DNA from: Cyathus striatus
Taxonomy: Eukaryota; Basidiomycota; Agaricomycetes; Agaricales; Nidulariaceae
Assembly: GCA_025738555.1 (NCBI GenBank)
Contig: JAOVFP010000013.1
Location: 2,976,001-3,040,000 of the forward strand
Direction of reading: 5' to 3'
Length of the DNA stretch: 64,000 nt
The position numbers were made by a program, and so were the translations under genes. The notes below the pieces were generated by a model. That model ran no database searches, was not told the origin of the DNA, and was given only the letters and a program-made list of their open reading frames with translations. Each line of letters starts with the position of its first letter. The first letter of the stretch is position 1. Shown here piece after piece: positions 22,015-31,855 of this stretch.

Positions 22015-24175
22015 CTATTTTCGGGTCACTCCTGCTCGTTCTCTTAAAGTACCAGTCTCATCCCACTCTGCTGACGGCTTTATAGAGTTAACTTCTTTTT
22101 GATTTTCGATATTGTTTTCCAAAATATTGCGCAATGTAAATAATGCATGCTCTCGCAGATCTGCGTAGAAATATCATTAGTTAAGATAAAATGCAAGGTT
22201 CTCGAGACTTACACGGATTTCTTTCATCTACAACGCATAAATTCATCACAACTGGAATACCACCAACGTCTCTCGTTCGATCCTGAACAGCCCTGTCTTT
22301 ATGACAAAGAACACCCAGTAAGCGCACGAGGTCGCGTTTTAAGTAGGAAAATCCTGCCCCATCCGGTATAGATGTGGGTACCAGTGGACTGGGCGCTGAC
22401 GTTTCTGTTTTTACCGGCTTTCCAAAATTAATACGGGGAAGAAAAATATCCAGAATACGAAGTAACTCTGCACAGCATAAGTTGATGGTTTTTTATGCCA
22501 AAATAACCACTAACCAATCAAGCTCTCCACTAAACCCAAACCTGAAGCTCGTGCATCGTTGAAATACGCCTTCATATTTTCTTCTGGATTGGATTCGGAG
22601 CCCATTGTCATTGTGATGTCTTCAGCATCAAGGCAGATAGATGTTACACATTGTGTGACCAACACAAGTGCTTCGCACGCCTTCGGCAGCATAACATCTA
22701 ACTCCACGAGGGGTGATTCAGCTTTCGAAAGCCTATTGTTAAGAGTGCCAGTTCCATTATCTTGTGCATCTCGTTGCGATGCTGGCTGTCCTAAAGCCCG
22801 TTGAACTGACTGTTTAGCATATGTAGATAATGCAAAGAAACATTTTGCCACAAAGGGGCCAAGAGAATTTTGAAGTTTGATCAGCTCGGACCTATTCAAA
22901 CTTCCGGCGGAAAGTCGATTTGCCTGAAGGTATGAATCAACCAATTTTAGCAACGTAGTTTGGTGGGGAGTTATAATTTCATCTTGCCTAATCAACTATA
23001 TGGATTATCTGCAACAGTGCATCTTGGTAAATTAGCTTACATCATAAATTTCTTGTAGAGATCTGGAATCAAATTCTCCTCTATGAGCCTGCTGAATATA
23101 CCGTATCTAGCAATAACATTGTTGGCATTTCGGCAATCCCTCTCAGAGTGGAGATAGCAAACCCAATATCAAAAGCTTCTGCACCTTCTGTGCCTTCTAC
23201 TGCATCATAAAGTCGTAGCATATCGTCCAACAAGGAAATGCATATACGAGTGCCAATGTCTGTTTTGGTCAGCATTTTGCTACGAACTATTAGAAGCCGT
23301 GTGATACCCAACAGAGAAACGGGTACCTACGTTCTTTTCTTGCTGTCATGTATGCAGTTCGAGATAAATATTAGAGTAGTAAGAAGGGTGCGAGCATCTG
23401 GGGAGCTTAACAGACGACTTTCATCCAATGAGCTAAATTGACGTGCAAGTACAAGTGACCAAAATACCCACATTAGAACAACCTGATCCTCAGGAAGGCT
23501 CAAATATGTCTCCCAAAGCTGCGCGATCAAATAGTCGTTAGATGTAACAAGGTTCGAGAGAGCCTGTGTTAATACGCGCGCTGCAACGATAGCTGTTGAA
23601 ATGATGAATTAATATCAGCTTACGATCCAGTGAATACTCGCACCTTTTTCGTCCTCCATTGCTGACCACGAAGTATAGTAGTGAAGAAGACGTCTTATAT
23701 CTGGCTCATTATCACTAGAAACATGTTGGTTAGAAACTATTAGGGATCTGGCTCAAAAGACACATACAATACCTTCGTCTGGTTTTCGGGGATCCCAGCA
23801 ACCAAATTCCTCGTAAATTTCGAAAGGCTAATACAAAGGGTACGAAGGTCTTCTTGCTGATTTTTATGACGTGATCCCTCTTCCGTTTCAGAATCGTCAC
23901 CATCCCAAAAGGTCAACTGGGCCCGGGCAAGTTCCCTCCACAGTTTTCGCAGATCGGCGACAAGATTATTGTCCGACCCTGAAACCTGTCTGGATAAACA
24001 ACCGTTAGATATGAGTAGGAGAATATATGATTCTTACGCACCTTACTTGCTGGCTACGTGCCAGTTCATGCGCTGAAGATTCCAAGGAAGCAACCATGGC
24101 AGCGATGCTGCCCTTCTTCTGGATGTTGAAAACGGAACAGGCCTGTCGAAACTGATCCGCTACTGATTTTTCCAT
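22015..24175 (-). CDS. Ataxin-10 homologue (9 exons, 578 aa)
   Basis: Exons: 24175-24047, 23985-23768, 23714-23644, 23592-23331, 23279-23163, 23106-23041, 22987-22515, 22467-22213, 22160-22015. The C-terminal ~100 residues match the ataxin-10 domain: FSYLKRDLVRLLGVLCHKD, VQDRTRDVGGIPVVMNLC and LREHALFTLRNILENN. The rest is helical and armadillo-like. In animals ataxin-10 promotes cytokinesis and neuritogenesis; the yeast relative is Ctr86, whose role is unclear. Several introns use internal alternatives. I chose those that keep phase and give KKFMMQDEIITPHQTTLLKL and FDIGYGIFSRLIEENLIP. It is convergent with LEO1, with 265 bp between stop codons. Confidence 0.85.
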
Positions 24176-24604
24176 TCCTGCTGCCTTTCTGAGTACAAAG
24201 AATATAGTAAAGGGACTGAGAAATGAGGTGAGCTGGATGGTGTTAGATGAGTTGAAGTATACATGCAAGTGGCTTTTGGTCGCTGATAAACGATGCACAG
24301 GAAGTAAGCTTCAATTATATGAATTTATACAAAAAGTATGCCATTATCCACATGGCAGATGTCTGAATTCCAAATGTGAGCGCTGGACGCCTCTGTTCAT
24401 CAGATTGTGATGCTCACAGCTGCGGTTTCGAGTAAGGTTTCTAGTTCGCAGGCATGACAGCGAAGTTCGAACACTGCATGTCGTATGTAGCATGCAATTC
24501 CTCATAAGTATACAGGTAACGTGCATCTATTAGTTGCGACACAGCATCCCTTTGGCACTCCTTCAACTTGCTAACAGTGACACCCTTCCATTACTTCCTG
24601 TAGC

Positions 24605-25330
24605 ATGAGCACCGCAGAAACATGTACAGACCTTAATATTTCTTTGGAGCCTCACCTTGTGGAGACTCTCACGCCTTTGCAATCGCTCTTACCCCCTGGG
24701 ATTAGGGACCAGCTTGCACCCCATCTCTCCAAACCTGCGTCTTTGGTGATTCCTTACTCTCTACTTCATAAAATATCGCAGTGGTCGAGGACTTCCGATG
24801 GAGAAAATATTCTAAACTCCCATCTACCTCCCTTGAATCCTCAAGATTATACAATGGTTTCCCTTCTCGCAGGTACACTCACTTCGCCTGAACGGAAATT
24901 TGGTAAATGGATCCCGGAAAAAGACCCACAAGAAGGCGAAGCTCAGCGTACAAGGGATAGAAAGGCAATAACAGCACTTTTGAATGCACTTCTGAGCATC
25001 GCTGGGGCCGGAATTGCCACTTGGTGGGCAGCTGATAAAACAGGGTGGAGGAACGAATGGGTCAGTACTTAAAATATACTTAAATTTTTCTACTCGAATT
25101 AATAGCTGCTGCAGAAAGTTCTTCTGGCATTATTTGTTTCGATTATTGTTGCAATTGCGGAAGGTGGTCTCTATCTCATCTGGCAGTCAAGGCGGCCGAA
25201 TCGATCCACCCATCCCATCCAGAAGGAAAAGAAAGACAAGGACGAATTACATTTGGAGCCAGTCGTCATTAACGCGTTCTCTTCTGCCAATTCAACCACA
25301 ACTGAAGACCTTCGTCAACGCCGAAGATAA
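24605..25330 (+). CDS. VMA12: V-ATPase assembly factor VMA12 / TMEM199 type (2 exons, 223 aa)
   Basis: Exons 24605-25060 and 25115-25330. The cytosolic N-terminal domain is followed by two membrane helices: ALLNALLSIAGAGIATWWAA, and KVLLALFVSIIVAIAEGGLY with LIWQ after it. This is the usual Vma12 layout, with TLTSPERKFGKW just before the helices. Vma12 works with Vma21 and Vma22 in the ER to assemble the membrane sector of the vacuolar proton pump and is not part of the final enzyme. The stop codon at 25328-25330 lies only 6 bp from the stop of the convergent Nudix gene, so their 3' UTRs must overlap. Confidence 0.85.
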
Positions 25331-25336
25331 TAGTTT

Positions 25337-26301
25337 CTATTGGTACACACGCAATGTCTTCATAAGCAAAGATAAATACCATCCTGTCAAACCCCACACC
25401 TCTACATTGCCACCTCTTCCTACACCCACCTCGTCCACTTGCATATATTTTTCATCCACCGAAACTGCACTGGTCTTGATCCCCGAACTGATGAAATCGG
25501 TCGCATTTATGGCCCAATACTGTCGCTCTCCTCGAAACAAATCAGACCTCTTTCTTGACGAAGCAACTAAAGCTGTTAGTGGCAAATGGAAAACTGTTTC
25601 AACTTCCGCAGGCGATGCATTCCTTCGAATCGATTCAATATCTATAGAAGGCCACGATTGATCTGGAGATTGTGAATGATCTTGCCTATTTTCCTCATGC
25701 ACGAAGCCCTGTAGAACGCTGTGATTGTAGTTAAACGCTGTGACATTAAGGTATACACACCACAAAAGGCCAAACCCGCAGGTTTCTGCGAAGATTCAGT
25801 TCAGGTGGACCGAGACGTCCCAATATCTCAATTTGATTTGGTTGAATTCCAAGTTCTTCCAACGTTTCTCTCAGTGCTGCGTCACATAAGGATGCATCGC
25901 TCTAATCAGCGGAGTTTACGTTAACCACTCGTTGAGTAACAGCGCTTGTACACATACCTCATCGCGCTTTCCTCCTGGAAAGCTACTGCCATGTCTGCGA
26001 ATTGGTACATATCAAAAGTTAACATATCTCACCTCACCTCCCCAGAATGACTCCTTAATGTCCGTGCCCTGAGTTCGAATAAGATCCCGGGTTTTCCCGC
26101 AACATTGCAGAAAGGTATCAAGACAGCAGCGTCACCTGTATCAGGTATATCAGTACTTGTTGATATTGAAGAAATGCTGGACATTTTAGAAACAAGAATT
26201 TCTCGTATATATTCCAAAGAATTAGGGGTAAATGGCTGTGTCAAGGATATCGTATGCGAAGGGTGAAATGAATGTGGTACTTTGGGTAGACGTGGAGACA
26301 T
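25337..26301 (-). CDS. PCD1: Nudix hydrolase, coenzyme A diphosphatase type (4 exons, 272 aa)
   Basis: Exons 26301-26033, 25994-25958, 25901-25761, 25708-25337. The CoA-family signature SFPGGKRDE and the Nudix helix DAALRETLEELGI are split across exons 2 and 3. The C-terminal part has ASPAEVETVFHLPL, FRGERQYWAI and VEVWGLTGWYL, all typical of the Pcd1/NUDT7-8 group, which hydrolyses CoA and oxidised CoA in peroxisomes. The first intron is only 38 nt; it was chosen over a donor four bases upstream because it restores HSGEVRHGSSFPGG. No clear C-terminal peroxisomal tripeptide (it ends VYQ). The start was set at 26301 to include the PFTPNSLEYIREI helix; an inner ATG lies 39 codons downstream. 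Confidence 0.87.
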
Positions 26302-26920
26302 TCTTGTAAGTTGGGCTCTACACTCAGGCGAATCGCCGGATCGTGATGATGTATATATATAACCGACTGCTTCATTGTTTTCTATTGACCTTGGAACCAA
26401 ACATGTTTTGGAATCTAGTCGTGTCTACATTTTAAAATTGTCATTACTACTTATGCTATGTAGCAGGAGACTTTCGAGGACTTTCGAACAAGTGGTCAAT
26501 CACGCAATCACAGGGAGTTATGAAAGGTTCGGCGACATATATAGGGCGCTTAATGGGCTAATTTTTTTTCTTTTTTCTTACAAGATGTCGAAAAGTTTGA
26601 CCTTATACTAGGCATTGGTAATTGTTGAGTAATTGTATTCACAACATGTACAAGAAAGACCGAGTAGTGTAAGTAGCCAATAAGTAGCTTACAAATGGCT
26701 TCCATGCATGAACACCATGAACAGAATTTGAACAGAATTACCATGTGTCACGCATCAATTAAGGGCTTGAACACTTGTTCAAACCAAAACCAATTTTTTG
26801 TGTTTGAATCACTCTCTGGAGGCCGTGAATAAGTGGTCGAAAGTCTCCAGTATTACAGGTGTAGTGGTACAGACAATTTATGAAGTGTGGAGTTTAAAGA
26901 TTTTTTTTGGACATTACTTA
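26302..26920. other. Intergenic with a possible decayed repeat
   Basis: No gene seen. At about 26700-26863 several words (CATGAACA, GTCACGCATCA, TTGAACACTTG, GGTCGAAAGTCTCCAGTATTA) resemble those of the terminal-inverted-repeat element at 38478-39049. No matching left end was found, so this may be a solo or decayed copy. Confidence 0.35.
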
Positions 26921-28990
26921 TCATACTTTTTCGATCGACTTTTTATCTTCTATATCTTCCGTACGTGTAACATGGTTCGACACCTTCCCAATGTCTGACA
27001 GGGAGAACCAGGCGATAGGAACCGAAATGACCCAGAATACAATGTTAATGACCACCGTATACAGGGGGCTAAACTTTCTGTATTCATATTCGTGAGAACT
27101 GTTCAAAATGTTCGAGGGACTGGCTTACGATGAATTAATACCAAAGGACGCGCATTGTCCCCACGACTCAACGCCACGAAGCAATCCCGTGGCACGAGTA
27201 AGTTCCCCAGTTCCATCTCCAAGAGACCCCACTGCCCAGTACTACAAGTTAAATAGAATGATTTTTACATATTCTCTAGGAAGGACAAGGGTGGTTGCTC
27301 ACAAGATAGTTTTGAACTAGATTTCCGGCGGTGTTTAACATGATGTACATACCAAAGCCACGACCAAAGCCAGGACTCAACCAATCCAACTTCCCGGGAT
27401 TATTTTTGATGTATGCATTTTGAATTATAAGAGCCCATATTAGCATTCCCGAAAATAGTGTCAGTACAAATACTCCGGCATGCTTTGCACGTTTCTGTGC
27501 ATGAACGTCAGTTTAACTAGGACAAAAAGAGAGAGTTCTAAGACAGTACATTGAGAGGGATGCGTTGTGTATCCAAGTAAAATCCAAGAGCTGTAGTCGC
27601 AATAACACCAGTAATGGCACTCAGGAAAGAAGCCAGTGCTCTTGCACGAACCTATAGGCATATTAATCGCAGATAAAATAAACAAAGGAAGAAAAAGAAC
27701 CGAAAAGTAGAGAGTGAGGTATGTAGACGCGTAGCCCCAGTAAAACCAGCTACCTGGAAATAATCAGGTAAACGGTGTAATTGGTATCAATTACTAACAA
27801 TGAAAACAACGTACTGAAGAATAATGGCAAAAGGAGACCCAATTTCTTGGAAAGTATAGCGTGACCGAGAATCTTCACTTGTTCTGCCGTGGATGTTTTC
27901 TTTTCAACCTTAACCTTTGTTCCATCCTCCCGTTGGACAAGTTCGGGGTTGGAAAGTAAGAAGGAAATCGGGAAAGCAGGTACTTGTAAAACTACAAATG
28001 CGAGTAGTGTGGTATATGAGATTTTCCCTCCAGTTGCACGGTTGACATTGACGCCCAAATTGATGGCTCTATAGAATCTGAGCATAATAGAAATGATAAA
28101 AAACCTGATTATATTACCCGCCAACAATTTGACCGCTGTTCTTGAAGGCAAGCCAAATTGCCAAATACCTCCCTCGCTTCTTGTGTTCTGGATATGCTAG
28201 AACAACAGCGCCCTGATAGATAATATAAGACTACTATACGAGGGCGATATTTTGAATATTTGCCTCTGCGGCCCAATAAAGTCCAGCAGAAACGCCACAA
28301 ATTACAGCTCCCAGAATAACAAACCATTCCTAACAATTGATTAGACGCATTAGTCGAAAAGGCATATACTGACTCACTGTTCCGTATCTGTTGTTTTGAT
28401 CTAACTTCATATGAGTTCTATGAATTAGCAAGGAACAGCATAAAACGTACACAATGAAGCAGAATATGGAGCCCATCCAAGAGTACCAAGGATTAGAGTG
28501 TATTTGACACCGATAGCATTGACCAACAAGGCGCTGGATATGCAACCGAAGCCCATGAGGGCAAAGACAATTCTATAATCTGATGAATAAAGAACGGTAG
28601 TAAATTCCGTAAATAGACACACGAATTTGCAGCACTTTATTAAATAATTTTACACGGATTGCTTACAAGTGTATAATGAGAGTAGCTCACTTTACGAGAT
28701 AGGGTTCCAATGCCCCACCGGCTCCGAGACTGTTATTGGCATTCCTAATTTCTGATTAGCCGGAGGAAAAAGTTCAGAGAATGATATCCCTCATACCATA
28801 AGCCAGGTCCCAGGAAGCTAATACTATATCCATGGAAATGTTACAAGGGAGCTCCATGAATGACCCAAGCTAAGTATTGTACATACATTCCGACAACAAG
28901 CATTTGGAATAGCGTCCCCCGCAAGAACGACTTAGGAGGATCCACATTTCGTGGATTTGTTGCTGTGACAAAGGAGGATGCAGTGGTCAT
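26921..28990 (-). CDS. UNC93-like multi-span membrane protein, major facilitator fold (15 exons, 445 aa)
   Basis: Exons: 28990-28887, 28823-28797, 28744-28691, 28634-28623, 28572-28451, 28400-28378, 28329-28264, 28212-28118, 28068-27815, 27753-27701, 27651-27550, 27494-27353, 27316-27303, 27241-27129, 27077-26921. The sequence is about a dozen hydrophobic segments with fungal UNC93 family motifs: FLGPGLWNANNSLGAGG, KKRGRYLAIWLAFKNSG, SSWFYWGYASTYLTLYF and QNYLYWAVGSLGDGTGE. The fold is that of the major facilitator superfamily; substrate or partner is unknown. Exons 4 and 13 are only 12 and 14 nt. Intron 7 (28213-28263) appears to use a GC donor, because only that joins WAAE to GAVVLAYPEHK. 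The gene is divergent from the BRAP2 homologue. Confidence 0.82.
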
Positions 28991-29352
28991 TCCGACTCAA
29001 ATTGTTGAGAGAAATCCAACTGAAGATGATTTAGTTCATTCTTCCAACTGTTAAATACCATTGTGAAAGACATCAGAGTAATTGTGATGAGCTATTGCGT
29101 GATTGACGAAGGCAGGGTAGGTCGATCGCCAGATGCTTTTATGCGATATTTTATTTCCTTTTATTCAGATTGACAGTTCGTTATCGGAGGTGTATCATGT
29201 GGAACCGAGGTACGAGAGGGTACTTGCCAATTACATAATTAATTTCTCATATTATGCATGCATATTATGTAAATATTTACTATGCAAGGCGATGGCAAAC
29301 AATACTGCTGATGTACCGCATCCATCACTCTTTTCAAGACGTTGACAGTGAC

Positions 29353-31420
29353 ATGCGTGGTTATCATATACTTATTTCTCTGAACCGTAAAACCAAGGAA
29401 TCCTCGTCAGATTTTTTCTATCCAACTTCTCTGTTTCATTCCCTTCCAGCACACCCTCCCAAGTCCACTGCAAAACGTCGCAATACCGTTGTTGGTGTCA
29501 GAAATAAAGACTATCGATTTGGCCCTATCCGCGTAGACTGGATGGATTTTGGTGATTTAGGAGCTGAAAAAGGCAGTAAAATTGTGAACAAGCAACAACG
29601 AAACGGTATGCCGCACCGCTTGCATATTTGTATACAAATATGTATTTGTTCAGGCGTGATCTTTATTTAGGACCAGCGGAGGCCACCTTTGTACCATTAA
29701 TCCACAGCAAGATTGGATCTACAAACTTACCAGAGGGTGTCGTTCACGTATTTCGAGATTCAGCAGGCAAACCCACTCAGGAAGAGCTTAGTGCCAATGC
29801 TTCGGTCGCGTCCATCGAGCCCACTGACAGGGATGAATTAATGCTTGGTGTCCTTGCTGTACCTTCATGGATGACGCCATCCGATTTCCTGGCATTTGTG
29901 GCTCCTGCAGCAGAGGGTATCAAGCACCTCCGAATCATTCGGTAAATGCCTAGCGATATATTGGATGCATATTGGAATTTGTCGTGTTAATGCACCTGGC
30001 AGGGATTTTGCACCTAATCGTTCTATAGCGGTTATTAAGTTCCGAAATCCATCGGATGCATCACAATTTGCAGAGGAATACAATGGAAAACCATTCAATT
30101 CCCTGGAGGTCAGTTTACTATTTTTTAAAAATACTTCCAGAGAGCTAATGGAAAATCGGTTTAAACTTCAGCCCGAAATATGCCATGTCGTTCACGTTCT
30201 AAGTGTTGATATCGATGCTGAAGACAGCTCTAACCAAGCAGTCACACGGTTCGGCGAAAATTCTGCGTATGAATTGCCCACTTGTCCTGTGTGCCTGGAG
30301 CGGATGGACTCCGCTGTTACCGGATTAATCACTGTGCCTTGCTCTCATACATTCCACTGTATGTGTCTAAGTAAATGGGGTGATAGCAGGTGTGTTATTC
30401 CCTACTGTTGCAAAGTTTGTTTCTGATAATTTGTCAAGGTGCCCAGTGTGTCGATATTCTCAGACCCTCTTATCCTCCCACCCAAGTTCCTCGGCCTCTC
30501 CTCGTCCTGTTCCTTTTGCGCACCCAACAGCTTCTCCGAGCTCACGTTGCTCAGCATGTTCCTCCACGACTAATTTATGGATATGTCTGATATGCGGTAA
30601 CATTGGTTGTGGCCGATACAGGCAAGCCCATGCTCAAGCACATTATCAGACAACAACCCATTTGTACGCCCTTGAACTGGAAACCCAGCGCGTGTGGGAT
30701 TATGCGGGCGATGGCTACGTACATCGATTAATTCAGAACAAGGCAGATGGTAAACTAGTCGAACTACCCAGTGCAGCCTCGTCAATGGGTACAAGCCCAC
30801 GAGAGTCTGGCCTTGGCCCAACCCAAGAAGACGCCCTTAATGCTGAAAAGATTGAAGCTATTGGTATTGAATACTCATATTTGTTGACTTCGCAATTAGA
30901 CTCGCAAAGATCTTATTATGAAGATCAAACAAAGGAGCTTAAATTACAAGTCAATGAATTGAGAGGCCTGGTTGAAAATCTTTCAAAAAGCTTAGACAAC
31001 GAGCGTATCCGTTTGCGGGAAGAGCAAGCTCAGTGGCGTGCGGAAGAAGAATCTCGGGTAAACGAGCTTTTAAAGGAAAAGGCGAAAGTAGAACATCGAG
31101 CGGAGAATGCGACTGCATTAGCTAGGAATCTTGAAAAAGAGATGAAGATGATTGAAAAAAGGCTAAACGAAGAGATGGCTGTAAGCGAAGGGCTGTTGAA
31201 TAACATCGGGAATTTGAAAAATAAATTAGAAGAGGCAGAGGAAGAAAAGGTGAAAAATGTCGAAAAAATGCATGATTTGGAGGACCAATTAAGAGACTTA
31301 ATGTTTTTCCTTGATGCGAACCAGAAGATAGAACACGGCGGAGGAGCGGAGGCTGAGGCTGCAGGAGGTTCAGTTAAGGTAGTACCTATTCCGAAGAAAA
31401 CTGAGAAGCGTGGTCGATAG
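29353..31420 (+). CDS. ETP1: BRAP2/ETP1-type RING and UBP-finger protein (5 exons, 609 aa)
   Basis: Exons 29353-29605, 29671-29941, 30003-30108, 30172-30389, 30439-31420. Order of domains: an N-terminal BRAP2 RRM-like domain (VLAVPSWMTPSDFLAFVAP, IAVIKFRNPSDASQFAEEYN) and a RING-H2 finger (CPVCLERM, CSHTFHCMCLSKW, CPVCR; about residues 255-290). A UBP-type zinc finger follows (CSACSSTTNLWICLICGNIG and CGRYRQAHAQAHY), then a ~200-residue coiled coil. In animals BRAP2 binds ubiquitin and modulates Ras-MAPK signalling; in yeast Etp1 is linked to ethanol response and protein turnover. The ATG at 29353 was chosen because the family starts with a short hydrophobic strand like MRGYHILISL; an earlier in-frame ATG exists at 29254. 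Confidence 0.92.
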
Positions 31421-31855
31421 TGTTAATTTCTATCTCGAAATCACAAATAATATGATTCTTATTTCCAACTTATTTCACTTTGCTGGTGGATGGAAAGCTC
31501 GTTTTATTACGTACATAAAACTCAATGCTTGAGCGCTTGAGCTTGAACGTTCTTCGCTCTGAACTCTTATTACGTAATTACAACGATGGGCGCTTAATCT
31601 ACTTATGCAAGTGCAGAGACGTCGAAAACACATCTAGGTCCCTCCCTATACCTTGTCCCTACCGCAACTATTTTAACGAAGAATGTTTGCATTGTTGCAT
31701 TTCTTCGGGTCATTTTCACTCGCTTGTACGATATGTTGGGTATAATTTTTGATGTTGTATATCCTTAGTCTACTTACATGCTTCCTCATGTAAATATAAT
31801 AGCGTATTATAATAGCAATGCATTACTTCCACTGTAGATGTACTCTAAATCGGGT
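31421..31855. other. Intergenic (convergent 3' flanks)
   Basis: AT-rich region between the BRAP2 homologue and the minus-strand 1071-aa gene. A short frame at 31525-31752 is unsupported. Nothing else seen. Confidence 0.5.

Noticed and set aside
23101..23160. Apparent frameshift in the ataxin-10 homologue
   Set aside because: A 56-nt intron (23107-23162) removes it and restores the family sequence YGIFSRLIEENL.
28213..28239. 27-nt GT-AG intron in the UNC93-like gene
   Set aside because: Too short, and it leaves residues absent from the family; the 51-nt GC-AG intron explains the join better.
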